Both the position numbers and the translations under genes were made by a program. 64,000 bases of DNA. It comes from Paraburkholderia hospita (GTDB taxonomy: Bacteria; Pseudomonadota; Gammaproteobacteria; Burkholderiales; Burkholderiaceae). Each line of letters opens with the position of its first letter. Positions within the stretch are counted from its first letter, which is position 1. The notes beneath the pieces are model-generated. The model saw only the letters and a program-made list of their open reading frames with translations. It ran no database searches and was not told the origin of the DNA. This document shows positions 43,851-52,262 of the stretch, piece after piece. Location of the stretch: contig NZ_CP026107.1 of the NCBI RefSeq assembly GCF_002902965.1, forward strand, positions 1,984,001-2,048,000, read 5' to 3'.

Positions 43851-44696
43851 TCATCGAAGCGTTGCATTCGCTTCGAGCAGTTGATGATGACGTGCTTCCG
43901 TCGCGTCATCGACGGGAAACATGCATTCCAGACGTAGCTCCTGCGCCGCAATGCTTTGCGGCGCGCCAACGCTCGTGACCATTGAAAAGTAGCGAAGCAC
44001 GTCTCCACCGCTGACGAAACCCATGGGAATGACGGGCATCGCCGGCGCAGCCCAGGACGCATGTCCCGTCTTCCAGTCGCGCGGTACATCTGGATAGGCA
44101 AGCAGTTCATCGAGCAGACGCGCGGTGCCGTCGTCTATCACATGGCCCACCGATTCCCGGTGCACCCGCTGCAGCAAGCTTCGCGCAACGCTGTCCCATT
44201 CGTCTACGAACGGCCGCATCCCCTGCGGATCGAACATCAGATGCAGCATGTTGCGCGAGCCTTTGCGCGCTGCCATATCGATGAAGCAGTTGAAAAAGCG
44301 CGGCGCGGCGTCGTTGGTCATCAGGACGTTCCAGTGCCGGTCCATCACGATGGCGGGAAACGGTTCATGCTGGCGAACAACCCGCTCCAGTGCGCGAACG
44401 ACACCATGCATTTCCTGCGCATTCCACGGCGCCTCGGAATACACCGGTGCGTAACCAGCGGCGAGCAGCAGTGCATTGCGCTCGCGTAACGGTATGTCGA
44501 GCGCTTGCGCGAGAGTCAGCAGCGTCTCCCGGCCCGGCACACTGCGCCCGCTTTCAATAAAGCTGATCTGACGCTGCGAAATACCCGCTTCGAGCGACAG
44601 CTCGAGCTGACTCACCCCGCGCACGTCGCGCCAGTAACGAAGCAAGTTGCCGAGTTCGAGCGATGGCGCTTTTGAATCGCGGCTGCTGACATTCAT
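43851..44696 (-). CDS. XRE-family regulator with MmyB-like ligand domain
   Basis: The 281-residue protein has an N-terminal Cro/C1-type HTH (LLRYWRDVRGVSQLELSLEA, then GISQRQISFIESGRSVPGRE) and a C-terminal PAS-like MmyB domain (PAIVMDRHWNVLMTNDAAPR). MmyB-type regulators bind fatty-acid or small hydrophobic ligands. It lies 38 nt after the AhpD-like gene on the same strand, so both may be cotranscribed, and a 17-bp palindrome upstream of that gene is its likely operator. Confidence 0.9.
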   Translation of the reverse strand: MNVSSRDSKAPSLELGNLLRYWRDVRGVSQLELSLEAGISQRQISFIESGRSVPGRETLLTLAQALDIPLRERNALLLAAGYAPVYSEAPWNAQEMHGVVRALERVVRQHEPFPAIVMDRHWNVLMTNDAAPRFFNCFIDMAARKGSRNMLHLMFDPQGMRPFVDEWDSVARSLLQRVHRESVGHVIDDGTARLLDELLAYPDVPRDWKTGHASWAAPAMPVIPMGFVSGGDVLRYFSMVTSVGAPQSIAAQELRLECMFPVDDATEARHHQLLEANATLR

Positions 44697-44734
44697 CGGA
44701 CGTCCTCCGATCGAAGCGGGTCACTATAACGGAC

Positions 44735-45292
44735 TCACACGATGCCTGCACGCCAGACAAATTCTTCGAACGGCGTTTCAAGTTTCGGCTGCGTCACGCT
44801 ACTCGTGTAGTTCGTGATGGTCGACGCGGCAACCACCGCAATGACCTCGAGTAGCTGTTCGGCGCTGAATCCGGCATCGATAAAGCGCTGCTGGTCCGCG
44901 TCGGAAAGACGGCCGCGCTGTTCGATCAGCGTGCGCGCCAGTGCCGAAAGCGCAGCGAGTTGGGCGTTCGCAGGCAGATCACCGCGCCGGATCGCATCGA
45001 CATCGGCGGACGATACGCCTTGCTTCAATGCGAGCGCCGTATGAAACGCGACTGGCCATTCGCTGGCGTTTGTCACTGCATTGGTCAGCAGCAACGTTTG
45101 AATCTGCGGCTCGGTCAGACTGCTCGCATGCACTCGCTCGAACAGCCCGATGAAACCGTTGATCAGCACCGGCGACGCAGCCATCTTTGCGGCGACGTTC
45201 GGGATCGCGCCGAACGCCTGTTGCAGTTGTTGAAGCACGGGCTTCGATTGCAACGGAGCGGATTCGAGCGTGTGAACGGGATAGCGGGACAT
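44735..45292 (-). CDS. AhpD/carboxymuconolactone-decarboxylase-like protein lacking the CxxC
   Basis: The 185-residue all-helical protein has the CMD/AhpD fold (LTEPQIQTLLLTNAVTNASE, then WPVAFHTALALKQGV). Classic AhpD has a CxxC in that helix; here the positions are non-cysteine (NASEWPVAFH), so it is not a disulfide reductase of the usual kind. The ATG at 45292 has AAGGAG 6 nt upstream. It precedes the XRE/MmyB gene and carries notable palindromes upstream. A hydrolytic or lactone-related role is possible. Confidence 0.85.
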   Translation of the reverse strand: MSRYPVHTLESAPLQSKPVLQQLQQAFGAIPNVAAKMAASPVLINGFIGLFERVHASSLTEPQIQTLLLTNAVTNASEWPVAFHTALALKQGVSSADVDAIRRGDLPANAQLAALSALARTLIEQRGRLSDADQQRFIDAGFSAEQLLEVIAVVAASTITNYTSSVTQPKLETPFEEFVWRAGIV

Positions 45293-45301
45293 GGTGTCTC
45301 C

Positions 45302-45341
45302 TTGGCTGTGAGCGCCACCGGATTGGTGACGCGACAGCCAA
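45302..45341. promoter_or_regulatory. Near-palindromic stem-loop at the AhpD-like leader
   Basis: TTGGCTGT (45302-45309) pairs with ACAGCCAA (45334-45341). Inside, GCGCCACC and GGTGACGC pair with one mismatch around a 5-nt loop. The structure abuts the Shine-Dalgarno site of the AhpD-like gene and could affect translation or serve as a second operator. Confidence 0.45.
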
Positions 45342-45369
45342 AGAGTAGGCGTGCCGGTTCTGCGCGCCA

Positions 45370-45386
45370 ATTACATCGCATGTAAT
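45370..45386. promoter_or_regulatory. Perfect 17-bp palindrome, likely XRE operator
   Basis: ATTACAT-CGC-ATGTAAT is a perfect 7-3-7 palindrome 78 bp upstream of the AhpD-like start and 15 bp from the end of the DUF1989 gene. Its strength and position point to a repressor site for the neighbouring XRE protein. Confidence 0.65.
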
Positions 45387-45400
45387 CAACGCGCCGCCGA

Positions 45401-46240
45401 CTAACCCTGTCCGCCCAGCGTCAGTCCGTGCTGCCCTTTGTACGCGGCCACAGACGGCGTCGTCCACCCTTCGAGCAGATCTGGTGCAAGCCGATAGATT
45501 TCCACGCCGAGCGGCCGGCACACCTCTAGCGGATCGCGCGCGTCCGGTCCCCACATCGGTAGGGAAAGATCGCCGCCGGGACACGTCGACAGTGCGCAAA
45601 GCAGATCGATCTCCGCGAAGAACTCCAGATAATCGCCCTTCTTTGCCGGACATGCCTTCATGAAGTACTTGTCGTCGAGATTCAGACCTGTGCATTGAAA
45701 AACGTTGAGCACGTCGTGCACGTCGTACTCGGTCAGACCATACGGCGCAACCGCACGCGTGAGATTCGAATGGCAATGAAAGTGAAAATCTTCACCCGTC
45801 AGCATGCGGTTCACGTACGGGTCACAGCGCGTGCCGAGCAGATCGTGCACGCGACCGCCATGCTCGTCGATGCCGTAGTCGGCGAGACTGTCGTCGGTAA
45901 TCGTCACCATCGGACGCAGAAACGGCAGCGTCGACCAGAGACGGTCGAACGTGCTGACGTGCGCTGCCTGCAACTGACGCGTGCGCGACGCCCACATCCG
46001 TTCGCGCGGATTGTGCAGGTTCCACATGTTGAGGTCCGCCACCTGTGGCCCTTCGATCGTCACGATACGGAAGACATGCCCGGCAGGCACCGTCCACGCC
46101 TGCCCCGATCGAATCGGAATCACGATCGATTCGATCAGCTCGCGGGCATCTTGCTCTGCGGCAATGCGTCGATAGAATGCCTTGTCGACGTCGAGCGCGG
46201 AGCCCTTGGTCGTTTGATAGGCGGCAGGGTAGTTCAACAT
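45401..46240 (-). CDS. DUF1989 (urea carboxylase-associated) family protein
   Basis: From the ATG at 46240 (GGAG upstream) the protein has 279 residues. It has the DUF1989 core FRIVTIEGPQVADLNMWNLH, then RMLTGEDFHFHCHSNL and a Cys-rich end (KACPAKKGDYLEFF, ALSTCPGGD). Two related proteins of this family form carboxyguanidine deiminase with urea/guanidine carboxylases, but no carboxylase is adjacent and only one copy is present. Its place in a GntR-regulated transport operon suggests use of an imported amine, amidine or amino acid. Confidence 0.88.
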   Translation of the reverse strand: MLNYPAAYQTTKGSALDVDKAFYRRIAAEQDARELIESIVIPIRSGQAWTVPAGHVFRIVTIEGPQVADLNMWNLHNPRERMWASRTRQLQAAHVSTFDRLWSTLPFLRPMVTITDDSLADYGIDEHGGRVHDLLGTRCDPYVNRMLTGEDFHFHCHSNLTRAVAPYGLTEYDVHDVLNVFQCTGLNLDDKYFMKACPAKKGDYLEFFAEIDLLCALSTCPGGDLSLPMWGPDARDPLEVCRPLGVEIYRLAPDLLEGWTTPSVAAYKGQHGLTLGGQG

Positions 46241-46317
46241 GAGATCGCTCCTTGATGAGGCGGCCGGCGTGTCCACGCTCTCGTGGCGCCGTTCGATACG
46301 CGCGGCCGCGAGATGGG

Positions 46318-47001
46318 TCACAAATAGTCGAGCATCGCGTGCTCGGACTCCGTCAGATAGTCGGCGAGCGCTGCTTGCGCCTTGTCGAGGTGGCCGCGCT
46401 CGATCAGCGCGAAAATGCGTTGGTCTTTCGCGACCCACGGCTTCTGAAAGCGCTTTTCGTCCGGTGCGGATCCAAACACGAGCCGCAGTTGGGCGAGAAT
46501 CGTCGTGAAGAACGCATCGAACAACGCGCTGTGCAGCAAGCGCACGATATGCCGGTGAAACAGCAGGCTATACGTGCCCACAGCGCGCCAGTCTTCACGT
46601 TCAACGGCGTCCTGTGCGCAACGGATCGCCTCGCGCATCAACGCGAGATCGTCTTCTTCGATGGGCTCGTCGCGCACCAGCGCCTGCAACTCGAGCGTGC
46701 GCCGCACGCGGTAGATATCGCGCACGTCGTGGCGCGTGAGCGTGCGCACGATCACGCCACGATGCCGGTAATGCACCGCAAGCCCTTCGCGGCACAGCAG
46801 CCGTAGTGCTTCGCGCAGCGTATTGCGCGACACGTCGTGCAATTGCGTCAGATCGTTCTCGACGAGCGCCGTGCCGGGCAACAGCTTGCCCTCGATGATG
46901 TCGTCGCGGATCGTTGTCAGGATGCGGTCCGTCACTGACTGATCGGCCTCCCCAGCCGACGGCGCGGGCGCAGATTTAACGGACGTACGTACTGTTGTCA
47001 T
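46318..47001 (-). CDS. GntR-family regulator, FCD subgroup
   Basis: The 227-residue protein has a GntR wHTH (DRILTTIRDDIIEGKLLPGT, then DLTQLHDVSRNTLREALRLL) and an all-helical FCD effector domain with metal-binding His residues. It lies 8 nt after the transporter fusion gene, within the operon. FCD regulators bind TTGT-N3-ACAA-type palindromes, which matches the two copies of ATTGTT-N-AACAAT upstream of the binding-protein gene. I infer autoregulation of the whole operon, with ligand release when substrate is present. Confidence 0.93.
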   Translation of the reverse strand: MTTVRTSVKSAPAPSAGEADQSVTDRILTTIRDDIIEGKLLPGTALVENDLTQLHDVSRNTLREALRLLCREGLAVHYRHRGVIVRTLTRHDVRDIYRVRRTLELQALVRDEPIEEDDLALMREAIRCAQDAVEREDWRAVGTYSLLFHRHIVRLLHSALFDAFFTTILAQLRLVFGSAPDEKRFQKPWVAKDQRIFALIERGHLDKAQAALADYLTESEHAMLDYL

Positions 47002-47009
47002 TCGTAAGC

Positions 47010-48527
47010 TCAGGCGATATGAACGTCTTTGAGAAAACTGGCGATGCGCGAGGTTTTCTGTTTCGCGAGTTCCAGTGGAGGACCATCGCTGAGTATCGTA
47101 CCGCCTTCCATGAATATCACCCGGTCCGAGATGCGGAACGCGAATTTGATTTCGTGCGTGACGATGATCATCGTCATCCCGTCGCGCGCAAGCTGCTCGA
47201 TGACTTTCAGTACTTCCTGCACGAGTTCCGGGTCGAGTGCGGAGGTCGGTTCGTCGAACAGTACGATTGATGGCTGCATTGCCAGTGCGCGTGCAATCGC
47301 CACGCGTTGCTGCTGTCCGCCCGACAACTGATGCGGATACTTGTGCGCATGCGCCGCCATGCCGACCTTCGCCAGAATCCGCATGCCGGATTCTTCGAGC
47401 GCGCTGCCCTTCAGGCGGTGGTGATAACGCGGCGCGAGCGTCACGTTTTGCAGCACGGTCTTGTGCGGAAACAGATTGAAGCTTTGAAACACCATGCCGA
47501 TGTCGAGAATACCGCGCATGTAGTCGCCGTGCCGCGCCTTACCATGGCCGGGCAGCGTGGACTGCAGGAACGCGCGTCCGTGCAGGCGCACTTCGCCGTC
47601 GTCGAGTGTTTCAAGGCCGTTTAGCGTACGGATCAGCGATGTCTTGCCCGAGCCCGACGGTCCGATGATCGACACGACTTCGCCGGCCTTCACGGTCAGA
47701 TCGATGCCCTTGAGCACTTCGTGCTGGCCATAGCGCTTGCGAATGCCGGTTGCTTCGAGTGCGCGTCCGGTGGCCCGGAAGTCGGCGGGTTTCGCAGCGG
47801 CATTCGATGCATCGGTGGACTGCACCGTGATGTCGATCATCACGGCATGCTTGCGGCGCGTCACGTCGAGGCGCTTTTCGAGCATCTTCAGCAGATGTCC
47901 GAACACCGTGACGATCAGCACGTAATAGAACGACACCGCGAGCATGGTCTCCAGCACCTTGAAGTTCTGCGTATAGAGACGCTCGCCAACCAGCAGTATT
48001 TCAGCAAGAGAAATCACCGACACCAGCGACGTCAGCTTGACGATCGTGATGTACTCGTTGATCAGCGACGGCAGCGCAACCCTGAATGCCTGCGGCAGCA
48101 CGATTAGGCGTTGCAGCCCGACGAATCCGATGCCGAGCGCTCTGCCCGCTTCGAGTTGGCCCTTGTTGAGCGCGAGCAGACCGCCGCGATGAATCTCGGC
48201 GATATACGCGGTTTCGCTGATCGACAATGCGATCAGTCCGGCCCAGAACGGATCGGACAGCACGCCGCCCGACCACGGCAACACTTGCGGCAGGTTGTAG
48301 ACGAAGATCAGCAGCACCAGCAGCGGCAAGCTGCGAAACAGCCAGATATAAGCACCACACGCGACGCGCAATGGCAAAAGCGTGGATTGCTTGCCAAGCG
48401 CAAGCATGAATCCCGCGACGATACCGATCAACCATGTCGCCACGCTCAGTTCGACGACGAGCCACGCAGCTTTCCAGAATGCCGCGTCGACGAGTAGCGA
48501 CGCCGCGTAATGCCAATCGAACAACAT
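47010..48527 (-). CDS. Amino-acid ABC transporter: permease-ATPase fusion
   Basis: One 505-residue frame joins a HisMQ-type permease (about residues 1-225; coupling loop EAGRALGIGFVGLQRLIVLP) to an ABC ATPase (about 253-505) with Walker A GPSGSGKTS (289-297), LSGGQQQR and Walker B IVLFDEPTSALDP. A linker of about 25 residues joins them. Such subunits are normally separate proteins. The frame is continuous with no stop at the junction, so the fusion looks genuine. It follows the binding-protein gene by 86 nt and feeds a polar amino-acid-like substrate to the cytoplasm. Confidence 0.92.
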   Translation of the reverse strand: MLFDWHYAASLLVDAAFWKAAWLVVELSVATWLIGIVAGFMLALGKQSTLLPLRVACGAYIWLFRSLPLLVLLIFVYNLPQVLPWSGGVLSDPFWAGLIALSISETAYIAEIHRGGLLALNKGQLEAGRALGIGFVGLQRLIVLPQAFRVALPSLINEYITIVKLTSLVSVISLAEILLVGERLYTQNFKVLETMLAVSFYYVLIVTVFGHLLKMLEKRLDVTRRKHAVMIDITVQSTDASNAAAKPADFRATGRALEATGIRKRYGQHEVLKGIDLTVKAGEVVSIIGPSGSGKTSLIRTLNGLETLDDGEVRLHGRAFLQSTLPGHGKARHGDYMRGILDIGMVFQSFNLFPHKTVLQNVTLAPRYHHRLKGSALEESGMRILAKVGMAAHAHKYPHQLSGGQQQRVAIARALAMQPSIVLFDEPTSALDPELVQEVLKVIEQLARDGMTMIIVTHEIKFAFRISDRVIFMEGGTILSDGPPLELAKQKTSRIASFLKDVHIA

Positions 48528-48613
48528 GCGACTCCCCTTCCCGCGCGCTCCGAAGCAAAGCGCGCATGGCGATGCGAGCCGTCAGGCCCGCCAGACTATG
48601 GAAAAACGCGACG

Positions 48614-49486
48614 TTACTTCTGCGTGCTTCCCAGCGCGAGGGCGATGTCGCCGCCCCACGGCTCGGCGACGTTGTATTGCTTGAGCAGCGCCGCATATTC
48701 GCCCGACGACTTCATCGACGCCAATGCGGTCTTCAACTGCGACAGCAGCGCGTCATTGCCTTTCTTCACGCCAAGGCCGATCACCACCGGGTAGAGCGGC
48801 ACCGTCGACGTAATCGCCACGCGACCGCCAAGCCGGTTCGCCGTGATCTGCGCGACAGCGGAATCTTCGAACTGCGCATCGACGGCGTGCGACAGCACGG
48901 CTTGCGCCGCTTCCGGCGAGGTCTCGAACTCGCGCACATCGATCGCGCCGCGCCCCGCCGGCCCGCACACTTTGCTCGATACATCGGCAAGCTTCGGAAT
49001 CCACGACGCGCCCTTGATCGAACTGACCCGCTTGCCGCACAGATCTTCTGGTGTTTTCGGTGCAAAACCCGCTCCGCTGAGCGCGAGCAGCGAGCCGCCC
49101 GTCTTCAGGTAAGGCAGAAAGTCGATCTGCTTTGCGCGCTCGGGCGTCACGTACAGCGCGGACGCAATCACGTCGAAGCGGTTGGCGTTGACGCCAAGAA
49201 TCAGATTCGCGAAGCGCGTGTCGACGAACGACGGCTTGAGCTTCAGATGCGTGGCGAGCTTGCCCATGAAAGCGGGATCGAAGCCGGCCGGCGTTCCGTT
49301 GTCCAGATAGTCGTACGGCGGGTACGTGAGGTCTGCGCCGATCTGCAGACTCTCGGGTGCGACAGTTCCGGCCGCGGCGGCAACGTTGGCGTGTGTCCCC
49401 ACGAACAAGGGGATGATCGCGGCGGCGATCTTCATCGTGTGCGACAGGCCCTTGAGGGCCGACTTCGGAAAAATGTGGGCTTTCAT
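48614..49486 (-). CDS. Periplasmic amino-acid-type binding protein
   Basis: From the ATG at 49486 the protein has 290 residues. It has an N-terminal signal (core IAAAIIPLFVGTHANVAAAA) and the type II binding fold (LQIGADLTYPPYDYLDNGTP, AGFDPAFMGKLATHL). It should bind a small polar compound and deliver it to the fused permease-ATPase. The start codon has only weak upstream complementarity (GAGACC). It leads the operon binding protein, fusion transporter, GntR, DUF1989, with two palindromic operators upstream. Confidence 0.9.
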   Translation of the reverse strand: MKAHIFPKSALKGLSHTMKIAAAIIPLFVGTHANVAAAAGTVAPESLQIGADLTYPPYDYLDNGTPAGFDPAFMGKLATHLKLKPSFVDTRFANLILGVNANRFDVIASALYVTPERAKQIDFLPYLKTGGSLLALSGAGFAPKTPEDLCGKRVSSIKGASWIPKLADVSSKVCGPAGRGAIDVREFETSPEAAQAVLSHAVDAQFEDSAVAQITANRLGGRVAITSTVPLYPVVIGLGVKKGNDALLSQLKTALASMKSSGEYAALLKQYNVAEPWGGDIALALGSTQK

Positions 49487-49515
49487 AAGGTCTCGCTCGT
49501 CGGGTGGTCGGGTAA

Positions 49516-49550
49516 ATTGTTCAACAATGTAGAAACTATTGTTGAACAAT
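49516..49550. promoter_or_regulatory. Twin GntR/FCD operators ATTGTT-N-AACAAT
   Basis: Two perfect 13-bp palindromes, ATTGTTCAACAAT (49516-49528) and ATTGTTGAACAAT (49538-49550), are centred 22 bp apart, about two helical turns. Both lie just upstream of the binding-protein start (30 and 52 bp). The TTGT-N5-ACAA core is typical of FCD-type GntR operators. Confidence 0.8.
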
Positions 49551-49870
49551 AAATGAAATGCAAGCGTTTTTTGTCGCGATGAAACGCAGGTGAGTTCGAC
49601 CGGAAAGAAACGGGACGGCGAAGGTTTCAAGACAAGCAAGACACCGGGCACTGTCGCCTGACGTTTCGTCGGGAGGTCCGGCGAACCCTATGTTTGTGCA
49701 GCGACTAACATACGAACCCGCCTCGATGCTGAACAATGACCCAGTCAGCGCGCCGCCACATATGGCTATAGAACGGGCGGCAACGCGCAACGCGCCGAGG
49801 TGACGTCGCTCACCTGGTTGCCAATGAGAAGAACGCACAATGCCTGACCGGCGGTATGGGGAGACCGAAT

Positions 49871-50905
49871 ATGGGCATCATTCGCAAGCGTCAGGCGACG
49901 CCGGACGAGCCATGCGACGTGGCGCCAGGCGATGAGCCAGCACAGGAGAGCCCCGCGCAACCGCTCGATGAACGGGCTTCGTCCAGCCCCGCTGCGCCTG
50001 AAGCCCCTCATACGCCCGACTTGCCCAGCAAACCTTTGCGCCGTTCCAAGCGGGCACCCGATGTCACTCGCCCGCTGGTGATCATGCGCGTGCAGTCCCG
50101 GCCGAAACAGCTCCCCGTCGTCAAGGAAGGCGGCGCGCCCGACTGGAGTCTGAGCGCTGGCGTGGCGACCGTCCTGTTCGGCTTCGTGATCGCATTCGGT
50201 ACCTACGTTACGTTGACTCAGCGGGAAGCCGTGCAAAGCCGTATGGGGCACTTCGCCAACGTGAACAAGCCGCACCCGGCGAAGCACGATAGTTCGGCGT
50301 CGCCGGGTCAACCTGCTTTGGATGTTGCACAGGCCGCGCGCGCCCCGATCGACACACCACCCGTTCCGGTTGCTGTACGCGACACCGCGATGCCTCACAC
50401 GGCTGCCAGCGATGCGGCGAACTCGAGCGTTGCCGTTGCTCATGACCCGCCGTCGAAGCCGCCCGTAGCGGCAGCGGTCGCTGCACCTGCGCCCAGCAAT
50501 CCCACCAGTAAGCGGAATGTTGCAAGCGCACCCGCCTCTCCCGTGCGCGCGGCGCCGAAAACGATCGCTCAGAATTCAAGTCCTACCACGACACAAGCCC
50601 GCGCTGCGTCGACCATATCGAAGGAGCGACGGACTAGCCCGAAACCGGCGAGAACTGCCTGCGGCGCGCTTGAGTCGTGTGACCAGAACATTGCGCATGT
50701 CGAACAAGCGACGCATGAGCCGCCTACTGTGCGGCCTCCCGTAAAGAGCGCAACGACGACAACGGTGATACGAGAGGCAACAGTTGGCGTACCGGCCGCG
50801 CCCGCCGCGCAACTACGTCCGCCGCCGGTTCAAGCTGAAATACACACCGAAGCTGCGGCGGCTCTTTCGCTCACCGTGAACAAGAACCTGTTTCGACAGC
50901 ATTAG
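49871..50905 (+). CDS. Pro/Ala-rich single-pass membrane protein
   Basis: The ATG at 49871 follows GGGGAG. The 344-residue protein has a basic N-terminal tail rich in Pro/Ser and one membrane helix (AGVATVLFGFVIAFGTYVTL, about residues 96-115). A long low-complexity Pro/Ala/Thr/Ser-rich region, probably periplasmic, follows and ends TVNKNLFRQH. Two cysteines sit at CGALESCDQ. The layout recalls TonB-like or peptidoglycan-spanning linker proteins, but no TonB motif or known domain is visible. It precedes the RIO kinase. Confidence 0.75.
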   Translation: MGIIRKRQATPDEPCDVAPGDEPAQESPAQPLDERASSSPAAPEAPHTPDLPSKPLRRSKRAPDVTRPLVIMRVQSRPKQLPVVKEGGAPDWSLSAGVATVLFGFVIAFGTYVTLTQREAVQSRMGHFANVNKPHPAKHDSSASPGQPALDVAQAARAPIDTPPVPVAVRDTAMPHTAASDAANSSVAVAHDPPSKPPVAAAVAAPAPSNPTSKRNVASAPASPVRAAPKTIAQNSSPTTTQARAASTISKERRTSPKPARTACGALESCDQNIAHVEQATHEPPTVRPPVKSATTTTVIREATVGVPAAPAAQLRPPPVQAEIHTEAAAALSLTVNKNLFRQH

Positions 50906-51038
50906 AACGGGTCACGATACGCGAATCATGCGATGCCGCTGGCCATCGGGAACGTGCCTGATCCGACGCGAGTTGAGAGTGCCGACCGCATCTACGCAGT
51001 CGCCGGGAGATTTGCGTCGGCTCGTGCCCGGCCACCCT

Positions 51039-51044
51039 TATAAT
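51039..51044 (+). promoter_or_regulatory. Possible -10 element upstream of the RIO kinase
   Basis: TATAAT lies in CCACCCTTATAATCC, 155 bp before the kinase start. No good -35 is spaced correctly, so it is weak evidence. If used, the message has a leader of about 145 nt. Confidence 0.3.
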
Positions 51045-51156
51045 CCGGCATGACTCCATCCATCTCCCACGCAGCAAGCTTGCGGCCGCCGGCACCGGCT
51101 TCTCGATTCATCGGTTTGTTGGTCGCGCATACCTCAACGGGCCATTCACCAGCCAC

Positions 51157-51182
51157 GCGTGTGGAATGCATGTTCCACGCGC
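51157..51182 (+). promoter_or_regulatory. Leader hairpin next to the RIO kinase start
   Basis: GCGTGTGGAA (51157-51166) pairs with TTCCACGCGC (51173-51182), with one G-T pair and a 6-nt loop, ending 17 nt before the ATG at 51199. There is no visible Shine-Dalgarno site between it and the start, so the structure may govern translation. Confidence 0.4.
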
Positions 51183-51198
51183 TGCGCCCGACGATCGT

Positions 51199-52056
51199 AT
51201 GAAAATACCCAAACGACTTGCACCGCTTCTCGAAGAAGGACTTATCGACGAAGTCATCGGCCAGTTGATGAGCGGCAAGGAGGCAACAGTCTACGTCGTG
51301 CGCAGCGGCGAATCGACTCGTTGCGCCAAGGTCTACAAGGACGCGAAGCAACGCAGTTTTCGGCAAGCCGCGTCGTATCGGGACGGTCGCAAGGTCAAGA
51401 ACAGCCGGCAGGCGCGGGCGATGGAAAAAGGTACGCGCTACGGCCGTCAGATGCAGGAAGCGTCATGGCAGAACGCCGAAGTGGACGCGCTGTTCCGGCT
51501 CGCCAACGCCGGTGTGCGCGTGCCGCAACCCTATATTTGTACCGACGGCGTGTTGCTGATGGAGCTGGTGATCGACGAGGCGGGTGACGTCGCACCACGG
51601 CTCAACGACGTCGATCTCACCGAAGCCCGTGCCCTCGAACTGCACGCGCTGCTGCTGAACCAGGTTGTCCGCATGCTCTGCGCGGGCGTAATTCACGGCG
51701 ACCTGTCGGAATACAACATCCTGCTGGCAGCGGATGGGCCGGTGATCATTGATCTGCCACAGGCCGTCGACGCAGCCGGCAATAACGACGCTGCCTCGAT
51801 GCTCAAGCGAGACGTCGACAACCTGGCCGCGTACTTCGGACGGTTTGCACCGCAACTACTCACCGCGAGTTATGGCACGGAGATCTGGGCGCTCTTCGAA
51901 GCAGGGCGGCTGCATGTCGATGCCGAACTGACCGGTCGCATCGAAGTCGACACGCGACCTGTGGACCTCGACGGCGTGCTGCAGGAACTCGAAGCGACAC
52001 GTCTCGAGGAAGACGCGCGAGTGCGGCGACAGCAGGAACTGAGCGCAGGCCGGTAA
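51199..52056 (+). CDS. RIO1-family serine kinase-like protein
   Basis: The 285-residue protein has the RIO kinase core: SGKEATVY with Lys44, catalytic loop HGDLSEYNIL (Asp168, Asn173) and metal Asp185 in IDLPQAVD. It lacks the activation loop of eukaryotic protein kinases, as RIO proteins do. Bacterial members resemble Pseudomonas PA4780 and may act in stress or RNA-related control. I chose MKIPKRLAPL at 51199; an in-frame ATG at 51166 is inside a hairpin. Target unknown. Confidence 0.9.
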   Translation: MKIPKRLAPLLEEGLIDEVIGQLMSGKEATVYVVRSGESTRCAKVYKDAKQRSFRQAASYRDGRKVKNSRQARAMEKGTRYGRQMQEASWQNAEVDALFRLANAGVRVPQPYICTDGVLLMELVIDEAGDVAPRLNDVDLTEARALELHALLLNQVVRMLCAGVIHGDLSEYNILLAADGPVIIDLPQAVDAAGNNDAASMLKRDVDNLAAYFGRFAPQLLTASYGTEIWALFEAGRLHVDAELTGRIEVDTRPVDLDGVLQELEATRLEEDARVRRQQELSAGR

Positions 52057-52262
52057 CCGTGCTCGATGTCCCCCCGAAAATCGCCCGAAAGTGAAGGTCT
52101 TCGAGGATGTCGCCGCCCGGCCAGCTCCAGCCGTTCGCCTGTGATCTCAGCCCAAAGTTCGGAGGTCGGCTCGACTCACATAGCGGACCATTGGCCGTCA
52201 ATCATGCTCGTCGCGTCATCGGCCCGTGGCGCAAAGCGGCTCGTCAGCGTTCGCTTGCGCTG

